From: Shewanella profunda
Lineage (GTDB): Bacteria > Pseudomonadota > Gammaproteobacteria > Enterobacterales > Shewanellaceae
Length of the DNA: 64,000 nt
Direction: 5' to 3'
Assembly (NCBI RefSeq): GCF_023283765.1
Contig: NZ_JAKILG010000003.1
Coordinates: 153,138-217,137, forward strand
Position 1 is the stretch's first letter. Every line of letters begins with the position of its first letter. The notes under the pieces are model-generated. The model ran no database searches and was not told the DNA's origin. It saw nothing but the letters and a program-made list of their open reading frames with translations. Both the position numbers and the translations under genes were made by a program. This document shows, in pieces, positions 28,639 through 39,800 of this stretch.

Positions 28639-30231
28639 TTGATCACAACAGCGAATATCACCATGCAGTTTGGCGCTAAGCCACTGTTTGAAAACATCTC
28701 AGTTAAATTTGGCGGCGGTAACCGTTACGGTCTTATCGGTGCAAACGGCTGTGGTAAATCAACCTTCATGAAGATCCTTTGCGGTGATCTAGAGCCGAGC
28801 AGTGGTAACGTCTCGTTAGATGTGAATGAACGTCTGGGTAAGTTGAGCCAGAACCAATTCGGATACGAGCAATACACGCTAATCGATACAGTGATCATGG
28901 GTCACCGTGAGCTGTGGAAGGTAAAGCAAGAGCGTGATCGTATTTATTCTTTGCCAGAAATGAGCGAAGAAGACGGCATTGCCGTGGCAAACCTAGAGAT
29001 GGATTTTGCCGAGATGGACGGTTACACCGCTGAATCTCGCGCGGGTGAATTACTGTTAGGTGTGGGTATCGGCATTGAAACCCATTTTGGTTTGATGTCT
29101 GAAATTGCACCGGGCTTAAAACTACGGGTGTTGTTAGCGCAGGCGCTGTTCTCCGATCCCGATGTACTGCTGCTCGACGAACCGACCAACAACTTGGATA
29201 TCGACACTATTCGTTGGCTACAGGACGTATTGAACCAACGCGATAGCACTATGATCATCATTTCCCATGACCGTTACTTTTTAAACTCAGTCTGTACCCA
29301 TATGGCAGACTTAGATTACGGCGAGCTGCGCGTTTACCCAGGTAACTATGACGAATATATGCAGGCGGCCACCCAAGCCCGCGAGCGTTTAATTGCGGAT
29401 AATGCGAAGAAAAAAGCCCAAATTTCTGAGCTTCAAACCTTCGTTGCACGTTTCTCTGCCAACGCTTCTAAGGCGAAACAAGCTACATCCCGTGCCCGTC
29501 AAATCGACAAAATTAAGCTAGATGAAGTTAAAGCCTCTAGCCGTGTTAACCCATTTATTCGCTTCGAGCAGGAAAAGAAACTGTTCCGTAATGCCTTAGT
29601 GGTTGAAAACTTAACTAAAGGTTATGACACGCCATTATTTAAAGATTTAAATTTGATTGTCGAAGTGGGTGAACGTATCGCTATTTTAGGTGAGAACGGT
29701 GTTGGTAAAACTACGCTGTTACGTACGCTTATCCATGATATTCCGCAGGATGAAGGCCATATCCAATGGTCTGAAAACGCAAATATTGGCTACTATGCAC
29801 AGGATCATGAGTCTGATTTCGCTAACGAAATGACCCTGTTCGAGTGGATGAGTCAGTGGCGTAAACCTGAGGACGATGACCAATCGGTGCGTGGTATTTT
29901 AGGCCGTATGCTGTTTGGTTCTGACGACATTAAAAAGTCAGTCAAAGTGCTATCGGGTGGTGAGAAGGGCCGGATGTTATTTGGCAAACTCATCATGCAA
30001 AAAGCCAATATTCTGATGCTCGACGAACCGACCAACCATATGGATATGGAATCTATTGAGTCATTAAACAACGCCTTAGAAAAGTACGAAGGCACCTTGT
30101 TGTTTGTGAGTCACGATCGTGCATTCGTATCATCATTGGCTAACCGTATTATTGAAATTACCTCTAAAGGCGTGAATGATTTCAAAGGCACCTATGATGA
30201 GTTCCTCGCGAGCAAAGGCATTGAAGGCTAA
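28639..30231 (+). CDS. ybiT: ABC-F ATPase YbiT
   Basis: This soluble tandem ATPase of the ABC-F family has no membrane part. Two Walker A motifs (GANGCGKST and GENGVGKTT), two signature/Walker B sets ([11 protein letters not shown] and [11 protein letters not shown]), and an interdomain linker rich in charged residues are present. ABC-F proteins bind the ribosomal E site. The start is a TTG at 28639 with GGAAG six bases upstream; this gives 530 residues, the length of E. coli YbiT, and the typical opening [12 protein letters not shown] terminator follows. Confidence 0.93.
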   Translation: MITTANITMQFGAKPLFENISVKFGGGNRYGLIGANGCGKSTFMKILCGDLEPSSGNVSLDVNERLGKLSQNQFGYEQYTLIDTVIMGHRELWKVKQERDRIYSLPEMSEEDGIAVANLEMDFAEMDGYTAESRAGELLLGVGIGIETHFGLMSEIAPGLKLRVLLAQALFSDPDVLLLDEPTNNLDIDTIRWLQDVLNQRDSTMIIISHDRYFLNSVCTHMADLDYGELRVYPGNYDEYMQAATQARERLIADNAKKKAQISELQTFVARFSANASKAKQATSRARQIDKIKLDEVKASSRVNPFIRFEQEKKLFRNALVVENLTKGYDTPLFKDLNLIVEVGERIAILGENGVGKTTLLRTLIHDIPQDEGHIQWSENANIGYYAQDHESDFANEMTLFEWMSQWRKPEDDDQSVRGILGRMLFGSDDIKKSVKVLSGGEKGRMLFGKLIMQKANILMLDEPTNHMDMESIESLNNALEKYEGTLLFVSHDRAFVSSLANRIIEITSKGVNDFKGTYDEFLASKGIEG

Positions 30232-30265
30232 TTTTTGCCTTAAGTGTTTAAACCCTGTTTGAATA

Positions 30266-30297
30266 AAAATGCCGCTCATATTGAGCGGCGTTTTTAT
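30266..30297 (+). terminator. Intrinsic terminator after ybiT
   Basis: GCCGCTCA / TGAGCGGC stem over three bases, flanked by A- and T-tracts, so it may act on both strands for ybiT and the convergent blc. Confidence 0.88.
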
Positions 30298-30323
30298 TTA
30301 TGGTATTTGCATCGACTAAGCGG

Positions 30324-30857
30324 CTATTGCTTCACCTCGGCGCTCTTTTGCTCGACATAAATTAAGCTATCAGTATCAAAACCTTTGGCTTTAGCCATCT
30401 TGATAAATTGCTGAATTACCTCGGGGGATACCGTTGGGGTTTTGGCCAGTAGCCACAAATAACCGGTATCAGGCCCCGATATAAACGCGTATTGATAGTT
30501 TTCATGGTCTAATTCGAAGACCACATAGGATCCATAAAATGGCCCAAAGAAGGAGACTTTCAAATAACCTTCTGAATCACCATTTACAAAGTAGGCTTTA
30601 CCTTCAGCCTCTTTCCATTCATTTTTTGAGGGGGAAAAACCACGGTTAATCACCATCACACCGCCATCATCTTTCAGACTATATTCGGCGGTGACTTGGT
30701 TTAAACCTCTTTCAAAGGAGTGATCGAGCCTCGCAATTTCATACCACTTGCCTAAGTAACGATTGAGTTCAAAGTCACTTACGGGTTGAACATTTTTAGG
30801 CATACCTAAACAGCCAGACAGTATTAACACGCTGATCATTAAAAGTAGTTTTTTCAC
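30324..30857 (-). CDS. blc: Bacterial lipocalin Blc (outer-membrane lipoprotein)
   Basis: The 177-residue precursor has the lipobox ILSGC, then the lipocalin signature RYLGKWYEIARLDHSFERGL with the GxW motif, and the C-terminal AFISGPDTGYLWLLAKTP. Blc binds lysophospholipids and fatty acids and is anchored in the outer membrane. I chose a GTG start at 30857 with GGAG six bases upstream, which gives the same length as E. coli Blc; the preceding GTG and TTG codons are also in frame. Confidence 0.93.
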   Translation of the reverse strand: MKKLLLMISVLILSGCLGMPKNVQPVSDFELNRYLGKWYEIARLDHSFERGLNQVTAEYSLKDDGGVMVINRGFSPSKNEWKEAEGKAYFVNGDSEGYLKVSFFGPFYGSYVVFELDHENYQYAFISGPDTGYLWLLAKTPTVSPEVIQQFIKMAKAKGFDTDSLIYVEQKSAEVKQ

Positions 30858-31025
30858 CACAAGCTCCAAAAGTTAACGACTGCTAATGATAGTCTCGCAA
30901 TATCTTAACCTTGGCAAATTCAATCTATCACTCTAGATTTGTGTGTTGTTTAATTTCGTTTGGCTTATCCAACCTTGGGTGATGCCTACGCTTATCATCA
31001 AACCGATAGCACTTAATCGAATAGA

Positions 31026-33704
31026 TTAAATAATCGATTTTCGTGATCGGAAATGGTTTAAGGGATCTTGGCAATAAGCGCCTTTAATTCGCTGCAATTC
31101 GGCATAGTTTTGCTCAAAGTACACGGATGTGGGTATTGTCTTGTCCTTATAGCTAATAAAAGCGCCCGAGGTATTGGGAATGTCTGCATCGCGGCAGGCA
31201 TCAATCCAATCTAAGGATCTGTTGATCCTTGTGTAAACCGAGTTGTCATGGAGTTGGGCTTTTTCCTCTAGATCTGCATTCCACCATGCCTGATATTGGA
31301 TGATGTAGGCTTTTTCTTTGTAGGGGAAAGCACTCTGATTTTTCTGCGAGTCACTGATTTTTCTGTAAAAATCTCCTGTAATGGCGCCAAGAGTGACATA
31401 GGTAAAAAGACCTAATTGACGGTTTCCCTCGAGGGTTTGCGTCGAGGTTAGGCTTTCAAGCAAGTTAATATGTCCCGTTTTAAGCCCCGTCTGAGCCGCT
31501 AAACGTGAGGTTACTCTGTGGGGCGCGGGTTGGCTTAAATCCTGCCACTTCACCCCTTTCATCTGCAGGTTTTGACCCCATCCCTGCAACGCCGCTTGGC
31601 TTTGCTGCTGTAAACATTGAAACGACTCCCTGTTCCAGCTTTCCATTAATTGTTCACCATAGGCTTTGGTGAGTCCGCCTAGGGTATCAACGCGAACTCT
31701 ATCGGGCTTTAAACCTAATTCGGAGAACTGATATTTAATAAAGTACTCTAAACTGGCATGATTTCCCTCCCAATGGCCGTACATAATACAGTTATGTTTT
31801 ACCGAATTAGGGTCAAAACTTGCCACGCTGGTGTCGGCTTGGTTTGATTCTAGTTTTAGCTCAGGCCCTCGTTCGAGCTCGAATTCATCCTCAGGGCTGG
31901 CTAAGGATTTAGTATGGATCTTCAAATTGGTGCCGAGCAAACAGGATGTATTGTCGGCATTGATCGTTTCTTCCCAACGTTCTAGCAAACGTAATGTTGG
32001 CGTTGTCTCGATTAAGGTTTGTGTGTCGGGCTGATAGCAGTTCCATTCGAGCTCAAACTTAAGCAGGTTTGGGGGAAGGGGAAACGTTTGCACAAAAAAG
32101 CGCGTGACTATGCCATAACTCAAGCCACCGCCGCCCTTAAGTGCCCACAGTAGTTCGGGTTTATTGGCTGCCGAGATTACTTGGGTTTCACCTATACCTA
32201 ATACAATTTCAGCCTGTAATAATGATTCACAGCACATGCCATACTTACGCGTCCAAGGTCCCCAGCCGCCGCCCATAATAAAACCCGACAATCCAACGCT
32301 TGCACTGGTGCTATGGGGGATCATCAAGCCCTTTTTAGCGAGATCCGTTGTCAGGCTATTAATGGTCGTGCCTGGCCCAATAGCGACAATGCCACTAATA
32401 GGGTCGATTTCAATGCTGTCCATTTTACTGAGATCGATCACTATGGTGTTAGTTTGTCCACTTTCCCCTTCATGATCATGTCCGCCGGAGCGCACACTAA
32501 TGGGTAAGTTGTAATCGATAGCGGCCTTATAGACGACTTTAACATCATGGGTGCTGGTGCATTTAATAATCGCAAGGGGCCTTTTTTGTAATCGCCGATT
32601 GAACAGTTGGCAAGCCTGTTGGTAGTTAATCATTTGCTTACCAGTGCTAACTAAAAAGTGCTGTTCGCTGTAATAGTGTCCATTGGTAATCATATTTTCA
32701 GCACGAATGTATGAGCGAACTTCATTAAGAAAGTGCATAAAATGTTTAGCTTGGGTAATCACTATACTTTCGCTAATACGAATTTCAGCACTTAATCTGG
32801 TCTCGGTGGATTGATTAATGAGGCATTCACATTCAAGTTCATCTGCAACTGTCATATGAACGGTGGAACGATAAGGGGTGAGTGACTTAAAAATATCAAC
32901 ACTGATCTTTATATCACTGCGCTCACTGGCGATATAATCTACCTGATAAATAAAGTGTGGCCAGGATTCATGGCTTGATTCAATAATATAGGCACAGCGT
33001 TCATTGGCTGGAATAATATTAGGGAGTTGCTTTAAAAATATATTGCTACTGGGCGTGTTTTTTTTGAATTCATATTCAGTGTCATTAAAGATGATAAGCA
33101 TGACTTCTTGTTTTTTGGGTTTAATAAAATTAACCGTCTCGCCATGGTCAGTATGCTTTTTTTGATAAATATGCAGATTACTTTCAGTAATCGCTTTTTG
33201 CTGCTCAGGGTGTTGGTAATAATCGAAGATTTCAGCATCTGATAACCAGCGGTTTAACAATATAATGTCAATAATACTGCCATCGAAGGCAGTCTCAATA
33301 TGATTGTTGGCAAACATCATATCTGGATCATATTCATTATCCGTAATGAGTGGAATATGATGCTGTTGGGTGTGAGTGATTTCACTATCGACATAACATT
33401 TTATTTCATTGTATTGGTAGCATACGGATAATAAATGCCAATGATCATCATTAAGCCCTCCGAGAGTTGAAATAGCCTCTATGCGAAGCAATGTTGTGGT
33501 AATCGCGCATTCAATATGGCCCAGTGAATTAATCTGGACAGAAAATCCAGTTTGGGTTGGCTCACTGACATACTGATAAATATGGCCGCCATGAGTGGTC
33601 TTTAACCAGCATTGAAAGGTAAAAATATCGAGTGGGCAGGTACTTATTGGCAGTGCTATTTCTGTAATACTCGTATTTTTCGTCGATGTTGGCTTATGTT
33701 TCAT
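31026..33704 (-). CDS. LamG-like domain fused to a covalent-FAD (BBE) oxidoreductase
   Basis: The 892-residue protein has three parts. Residues about 20-165 resemble a LamG/concanavalin-like beta-sandwich (FTFQCWLKT...DDHWHLLSVCYQ...FDGSIIDIILLNRWLSDAEI). About 210-370 is an unassigned beta-rich segment. From about 385 it is a PCMH/BBE-type FAD oxidoreductase: ISVRSGGHDHEG has the histidine for covalent FAD (about residue 407), GPGTTINSL and GFIMGGGWGPWTRKYG follow, and a C-terminal berberine-bridge motif contains NYAEL and LNHF. The second FAD-linking cysteine of bicovalent members is missing. No signal peptide is visible. Family members oxidise sugars or alkaloids; the substrate here is unknown. 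Confidence 0.8.
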   Translation of the reverse strand: MKHKPTSTKNTSITEIALPISTCPLDIFTFQCWLKTTHGGHIYQYVSEPTQTGFSVQINSLGHIECAITTTLLRIEAISTLGGLNDDHWHLLSVCYQYNEIKCYVDSEITHTQQHHIPLITDNEYDPDMMFANNHIETAFDGSIIDIILLNRWLSDAEIFDYYQHPEQQKAITESNLHIYQKKHTDHGETVNFIKPKKQEVMLIIFNDTEYEFKKNTPSSNIFLKQLPNIIPANERCAYIIESSHESWPHFIYQVDYIASERSDIKISVDIFKSLTPYRSTVHMTVADELECECLINQSTETRLSAEIRISESIVITQAKHFMHFLNEVRSYIRAENMITNGHYYSEQHFLVSTGKQMINYQQACQLFNRRLQKRPLAIIKCTSTHDVKVVYKAAIDYNLPISVRSGGHDHEGESGQTNTIVIDLSKMDSIEIDPISGIVAIGPGTTINSLTTDLAKKGLMIPHSTSASVGLSGFIMGGGWGPWTRKYGMCCESLLQAEIVLGIGETQVISAANKPELLWALKGGGGLSYGIVTRFFVQTFPLPPNLLKFELEWNCYQPDTQTLIETTPTLRLLERWEETINADNTSCLLGTNLKIHTKSLASPEDEFELERGPELKLESNQADTSVASFDPNSVKHNCIMYGHWEGNHASLEYFIKYQFSELGLKPDRVRVDTLGGLTKAYGEQLMESWNRESFQCLQQQSQAALQGWGQNLQMKGVKWQDLSQPAPHRVTSRLAAQTGLKTGHINLLESLTSTQTLEGNRQLGLFTYVTLGAITGDFYRKISDSQKNQSAFPYKEKAYIIQYQAWWNADLEEKAQLHDNSVYTRINRSLDWIDACRDADIPNTSGAFISYKDKTIPTSVYFEQNYAELQRIKGAYCQDPLNHFRSRKSII

Positions 33705-33746
33705 CTGTTGCAGTCCCTATTATTTCCGCTGATGATTTCCCTAATA

Positions 33747-33806
33747 GGGTGAACAAGATAAACAGGTTCACCCTTTAGTGGCTAAGCCCTAAATACTGGG
33801 CTTAGC
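33747..33806 (-). terminator. Two hairpins between the GGDEF and LamG-FAD genes
   Basis: GGGTGAAC / GTTCACCC (33747-33773) and the perfect GCTAAGCCC / GGGCTTAGC (33781-33806) follow the GGDEF stop codon on the minus strand. No long T-tract follows either, so termination strength is unclear. Confidence 0.55.
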
Positions 33807-33809
33807 ACT

Positions 33810-34838
33810 TTAAAGTGATGTATTAATTCGGTCGCGACCATCGGCCTTTGCACGGTACAGCGCGGTATCGGCGGCGCAGAGCATTGCCATTGAGGTGCGA
33901 AATTGTCCATTGAGTTCACTCGCAATGCCTTGGCTTGCGCTCACAGAGACATAGTCGCGTAGCCCTTGCTCGGTAAAACGCAGGGCATTAATCCCTTGCT
34001 GTATTTTTTGGGCAATAGTGAGCGCCATTTTGGCATTGTGGTTTGGCAGAATAAGCGCAAATTCTTCGCCGCCGTAACGGGCTGCTAGTCCTATGTCGAT
34101 AGGCACTATGTCAGCGATTACCTTGGCAATTTTGCGTAGACATTCGTCCCCTTGGATATGGCCGAATTGGTCGTTGAACACTTTAAAATAATCCACATCG
34201 ATAATTACAACGCTGATGGGGCGCAGCTTGTCGGTACATTCATCCCATTGATATTGGAGTATTTCATCAAAGTAACGGCGGTTCGCAAGTCCCGTTAGTG
34301 AGTCAGTGGCAGCCAACTTACGCAGTTTCTGATTTTCTTCTTTGTGCTGAGTTAAATCATGTATCACCATCACGAACAATGGCTCATGGCTCGGGATATA
34401 GGAGATTGACAACTCGACCTCTTTTGCTTTGCCTGAGGCGGTTATTAGGGTGATTTCCTCGGCTGGGTGCTGCACTGGCTGACCATTGTCTTTACCCACT
34501 TGGGTGTCATTACTTAGTAGATTGTTATAGCGAGCTTGATGGTGCTCAGTTAAAAAGTTGCGCCAATCCTGCCCCTTCAACGTGGACTGTGGGCACGCTA
34601 ATAAGTCAGCGCCTCTGCTGTTGCTAAAACGGATATAACCTTGGGCGTTGACCACAATAACGGCCTCAGTCAGATGCTGAATAAACAGTTGAATGGTTTC
34701 AACTGAAGATTGCTCAAACAGGGTAAGTGGTAAAGCGGATTGGGTTTCACTATGCAGCTCATTACTGAACGTGGAATGATGTTCACCCACTAGGGATAAT
34801 GAGTGTTGTGAGCGAGTCAGTTTAGGTGAGCTTGTCAT
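33810..34838 (-). CDS. PAS-GGDEF diguanylate cyclase
   Basis: The 342-residue cytoplasmic protein has a PAS domain (about 55-165, [22 protein letters not shown]) and a GGDEF domain with the intact active-site motif [12 protein letters not shown]. The substrate-binding [14 protein letters not shown] and [11 protein letters not shown] are also present. It should make cyclic di-GMP. No RxxD inhibitory site lies five residues before GGEEF. Three in-frame ATGs open the gene; the last, at 34838, is best spaced from CGGAG. It has no membrane helix. Confidence 0.9.
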   Translation of the reverse strand: MTSSPKLTRSQHSLSLVGEHHSTFSNELHSETQSALPLTLFEQSSVETIQLFIQHLTEAVIVVNAQGYIRFSNSRGADLLACPQSTLKGQDWRNFLTEHHQARYNNLLSNDTQVGKDNGQPVQHPAEEITLITASGKAKEVELSISYIPSHEPLFVMVIHDLTQHKEENQKLRKLAATDSLTGLANRRYFDEILQYQWDECTDKLRPISVVIIDVDYFKVFNDQFGHIQGDECLRKIAKVIADIVPIDIGLAARYGGEEFALILPNHNAKMALTIAQKIQQGINALRFTEQGLRDYVSVSASQGIASELNGQFRTSMAMLCAADTALYRAKADGRDRINTSL

Positions 34839-35144
34839 TGTTGTCATTCTCCGTGAACCTAATGTCATCTGCGCTAAGCGCTTTTCTGATGATGACTTTA
34901 TTATTCACAAAGAAAAGATACCTTCTGCTTACCTTCTGATTTAACATATTGTTTATAAATGATTTAAATATTACCTTCCTAGTGGTTTTTGAGGCATTTG
35001 GTCAGTATTAGAGTGAGCGATACTATTTCAATGCTAATGGTCGAAGCTGAACATTGCCGTTTTAAGCAACAAAGTCAGCTTGAGGATGAGTGTAGTGATA
35101 AGAATTAGTATGGATTGAGTTGAAAATTCCAGTCGTTTACAAAG
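34839..35144. other. 306-bp gap upstream of the GGDEF gene
   Basis: I see no gene here. AT-rich sequence near 34930-34975 is the likely promoter zone of the GGDEF gene. Confidence 0.35.
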
Positions 35145-36225
35145 CTAATTAAAGGGGGGATGTAAGGCTTGGCTGTAGGATTTACCACGACACCATTTGC
35201 CACCTTGTTTAACCTTAAAGGTGCACATCGCATCCCAACGACCACTTACTCCGCTATATTGACGGCGAAAATCTTTGGCAGAGGTAAGCCACGCATCGGA
35301 CGCAATGCCTAATTCATTCAGCAGTTTTGGCCGCTGACTATCGATAAAGTCTTTCTTATCTTGGCGAATCGCTCGGCCTGTCCAATCAATAAGTCAAGAT
35401 AATCGGCAAAGTGAAACGGAATACCAGATTGCTCACCAAGGTGTGCAGCACCCTCAAATTTGGCGAGGGATTTGTGCGTTATTTTATGCAGATTATCGGA
35501 GGGCTTAGTTTGTTGATTTGGGATACTCAACGCACTATTGGACAGATTTAGTGAGCTAATTCGTGCTTGAATTGATGTAAAATCAGAGGATTGCAAGGAG
35601 TTGGTAATCCCTGCTCGAATAGGGTTTAAATCCACATACATCATACAAGCCAGTAATGCTTGTTCATCTAGTAACGCTTGCGACTTAAAACGCCCCTCCC
35701 AAAACGCATCTTTACACTCATCTTCACGATTGGCTTTACGGGCGATTTCTTCATTTAAACAACGCACCTCTTCTTTAAATCAAAGGCAACTAATACTACT
35801 CAATCGCTCATGCCATTCGGTAATTCACCCATCGAGCAACATGCGTTCACCTTCAATTAAGGCGTCACCATTCATATACTTAGTGGCAATGGCATGGCCT
35901 TTAGTGATTTGGCTCCAGCGGCTGATCATCTCTTTTTGCGTTAACGATTTCGCCTTCTGAATATAAATTTTAGTACTAGGTGATAGTGGTTATTCCCTGT
36001 CTATTTCGCAAAGAGGGCATAGGCGCAAATATCGATACAAAAAATAGCGGACAAGGCTTTGATTTTATCTACAATCCAACCGCGTCTATGTTCATAACTG
36101 CGGCCAGTGAGTTTATCCTCACCACATAGAAAAGCCCTTCTGACACAGCGATTTATCACATGATAGAAGGGTGTCGCATTAGCATCAATTAACTGTCTTC
36201 TGGCCGAGGTTATTATCCGCTCCAA
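35145..36225 (-). pseudogene. Decayed REP-associated (Y1) transposase gene
   Basis: Three out-of-frame pieces on the minus strand join into one RAYT/IS200-like protein. The N-terminal piece (36225-36001) reads PFYHVINRCVRRAFLCGED and YEHRRGWIVDKIKALSA, and stops just where the HUH metal motif (usually NHYH) should come. A middle stretch (about 35960-35768) reads EMISRWSQITKGHAIATKYM with stops. 35767-35391 gives CKDAFWEGRFKSQALLD and YVDLNPIRAGI. After a shift near 35390 the frame continues through FRRQYSGVSGRWDAMCTF to a stop at 35145. The catalytic histidines are lost, so it cannot be active. Confidence 0.85.
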
Positions 36226-36310
36226 ACAGACGCAATTAAGATAATCTAAAGGCTAGTAGAAGAGGGGACAAAGCACAAAAAGATATGGCTGTTCCCGCTT
36301 TTTGTTAAAG

Positions 36311-36344
36311 AAAATGCCCAACCCGATTAAAGGCTGAGCATTTT
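36311..36344 (-). terminator. Hairpin after the DP-EP gene
   Basis: AAAATGCTCAGCC on the minus strand pairs with GGTTGGGCATTTT (two G-U pairs) over an eight-base loop. It ends the regulator/DP-EP transcript about 90 bp after the stop codon. Confidence 0.6.
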
Positions 36345-36432
36345 GATTTAGATTTAATTGAGTTATTCGGTTCAGAAGATATGGCTACACCGAAAAACTC
36401 ATATAGTAAGTCTGTTAGGAATAATTGCTAAT

Positions 36433-36810
36433 TTACTCTTGGCCTCGATTGATAATTTGTGGGTCTGGACTTAAGAGCATCAGAGTATTAATTGTATTTG
36501 TGAGTACAAACTGGAACTTAGTGGTTCCCGGTGTTCTATCTAAATCGACCAGTTGAATAAGCTTGCCATCACTGCTAATAGTAACAGCATCAATAACTCC
36601 ATCGAAAGGGGTGATAAAACCAAGACCAGTAAATTTAAGCCCTTTATCTGTCTGGTCATTAAGTAGGTAAGTCACAGTGCCTGCCTGAGTGACTGTGACA
36701 TCACCTTGGCATTCTGTACCGCTGGCATCCGTATAAATAAATACGGGTTCACCATTTTCTAGGGTCACATTAACTTTAATAAATTGAGCTAGGCCTTGTG
36801 GTATTGACAT
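36433..36810 (-). CDS. Small DP-EP-family-like protein
   Basis: The 125-residue soluble, beta-rich acidic protein ([41 protein letters not shown], a closing LLSPDPQII) resembles the DP-EP/DUF1888 family that I recall as mostly Shewanella-restricted; its function is unknown. There is no signal peptide or membrane helix. AAGGAA stands seven bases before the ATG. It begins 21 bp after the stop of the large STAND regulator on the same strand, so the two are almost certainly cotranscribed, and a hairpin follows. The family name is from memory of residue pattern. Confidence 0.65.
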   Translation of the reverse strand: MSIPQGLAQFIKVNVTLENGEPVFIYTDASGTECQGDVTVTQAGTVTYLLNDQTDKGLKFTGLGFITPFDGVIDAVTISSDGKLIQLVDLDRTPGTTKFQFVLTNTINTLMLLSPDPQIINRGQE

Positions 36811-36831
36811 TTTTAATTTCCTTGTTGTTGG

Positions 36832-39800
36832 TTAAAGTTTTATATCTGTAAAGTTTGATTTTTCTAATAATTTTTTAATTTCATCATTTTTTGATAACTC
36901 TCCTAGGCAATCAAGGGATTGTGCGTAAGGAACTATATATTTTGGTGACTTATTTTTCTTTATAATAGGGTGTAGTAGTGACTTTGATTTTTTGCATAAT
37001 ATGATAGCTGCATTTTTATCTTCGGTAAATCTCAGTGCGCGAGCCTCTATTAATTGACTTTTTGATAGGTTTGAAATGTAGTGTAAATTTTTTTTGAATT
37101 TATTTGATAGTTTTTCATATGCACTTGTTGCCAATTTTGCATATGTAATGCTTTCCTTAAATTTTCCTTGTAATTGTAAATTTTGAGCTGATGTTAGTTG
37201 GTACGCTGCATTAATTTCATCTATTTTTGATGATGACATTAGCTCTGTGTCAGAACTCATCACTTTATTTAATGTGTGAATATTATTGTCATTTAAATTG
37301 TTTTTTGAAAGAGAAAGTATGATGAAATAAAAATAATATTTTTGTGTTTTCCAAATATCATTTTTTGGATCTTGCTCAAGTGCATTCGATATAGCTGAAA
37401 GCCCAAGTCTAGCTTGGTTTAGAGCGTCTTCTTTAAGGTTTTGATAACTATATAACTCAGCAAGAATTTGATAACTACCAGCTAATCTATCGAGTATGTA
37501 AGGCTCTCTAATATAGCTTCCTTTTTCTAGTTCCTGCTGAAGCTGGATATGTATTCTTATTGCAGAAAGTCCATCACCTTGCGAGCTTGCCGCACTTGCT
37601 AACCAAGATCGGGTATCGGCCACATCCGCAATCAATTGACTATCCTCTGGTACTTTTGCCAAAGCGAGCAATTTAAGCCTTAATGATTCTTCAAAATCCT
37701 GCCGCGCTTGATCAAACTCCTGCTGTTTCATCGATACTGAGCCCAGAGTGTTATGGGCGTATGACAGCTCCATTAATGCATCTTTATCCTCTGGTGCTAG
37801 GGCGTACATGGTTTGGCTGTATTTTAAATATTGTTCGTAAAAAGGACGTGATGCCGCCCAATCGCTAACATCATATTTAAGTTGTCCGAGCCAAAATGCA
37901 TTGGCGCCTAGGGTTTTCAGTAGGGCTAGGTTGTTTGGTTGCAAATTCAATAGCGGCAGCATTTTCTCCTGCGCGGCGAGCAGGGCGCTGCGGGCCTCAT
38001 CGATTTTATTACGCGAATAGGCCACTTCGCCCATGGCCTCTAGGGTTTGACCATGTTGAAAACGGGCATCAAAACTTAAATGTGCATCATCATCTTGATG
38101 GGAAAAATCGCTGAAATAGGCCAGCGCCTTGTTACTGATGCCATCGAGTAAATCCATCCGGCCGATGCCGCGCATTTTATCGGCGAAGTCACCGACCATA
38201 AAGCCAAGTAAATCCTCGGCGGCGAGACGCTTTTGCTGTGCCAGTTTTTCGGCTTCTATACTACGTACGCTCATCACCCCCGAGATAAGTGTGAGTACGC
38301 ATAATAGGGCAACTGTGATGCGCCTTGTCCAGCGCAATCGATTGGCACGTTTAGTTGAAGCGGTAATAAAGGTGGTTTCACTCTCTTCTAAATCAAATAA
38401 CGGATTCTGACTGAGGCTTTGGGCTTCTTTTAACGGTTTGCCATCGGCGAGCAGATAAGCGCTGTGCTTGGCTTCACTGAGCCAGCGTTTAGATAAATGT
38501 TGTAGGCGACTCTTAATGCTTAAGCTGTCGTTATGCTCGCTAATCCAAGCGGTTGCCCGCGGCCAACGGCGCAAAAGTGCTTCGTGGGCGATGCTAAAAC
38601 AGGGCTCACCATTTTGCAGATGCGACACGAATAAGCGGCTATCGACCATGGCTTGTACTAGGGCGGTTTCTGCTGTGCTTTGCAGCTGCGACCAGCGGGC
38701 GGTGCGGCTAGTAATGGACTTTTCATCTTCGCGCAGGGTGACTAATAGGGATAAAATCCGCGGCAGGCTGGCTTTTTCGGCATCACTTAAGTGTGAAATC
38801 GCCTGCTCGGCATTTTTGCCAATCGCCCCTTCAATACCGCCAAGTGCATGATAAACCGAGACTAACAACTTATCGTCGGCGCTGCGCTGCAGATACAGCG
38901 CCTGCAAGGTGTATTGCAACATCGGTAGCGCATCTGGGTTACTGGCGGCATCGCTGCAGAGCATTTCATCGAGCGGCATGGCGGTTTCGCTGTCAACTTC
39001 CCAGCTTAAGTTGGCGGCCACCGCAGGCAGGCGGATCATTTGCAAGAGTTCAGTGCGCGTCGGCGGCGCTAGGTCAAAATGGGCGCCCCGGGCTTTACCT
39101 GCCATTAGGCTTGGGTAATTGACTAATAAAGGATAAAAATCGTTGCGACAGGCACTGAGAATTAACACTGCATTTGAGGTGGCAAGATGCTCTAACAGTT
39201 CAATAAAAGTCGTGCGCTCGCTAACACTAAATAACGGTGATGAGAGCAACACTTCTAATCTGTCGATAAATAAGGCGAAACGCGGTGTTGCATAGGGCTG
39301 ATTTTTAAGTGCTTGTTTGCACTGCGCGATAATATCTTGGATATCTTCAGTAAGCTTGATTGCCAACGTATCGGCGCTCATCCCCTCGAAGACTGGGGTG
39401 TCGTTGACTTCCCAATCGAGCATGGCACTGGCAAGATCGGTGAGCAGTTGCCCTTTGGCGACATCGGCAAAATCTAGGCTGCTAAAGGAGGGGACGCCGA
39501 CCCCATTAAAGCCATTTGCCTTCATTAAATTTGGCAATACCCCCGCATTAATTAAGGAAGATTTACCGCTGCCACTGGGGCCTAAAATCAGACAGAAGGC
39601 ACGGCCAAAATGGATTTGCTGGCTAATGCGGTTAAGTAAGGTGGTGATTTGTTCGCTACGGCCAAAAAACACCTCGGCATAGTTGGCGCTATAGGCTTGT
39701 AGCCCGGGAAAAGGTGAGCCGCCTTGCCAAGTTTGTGGGCTGGCGGTGGCTTCGTGTCCCACGGGAAAACGCACTTCGGCTAAGGTGCGATAACCACGTT

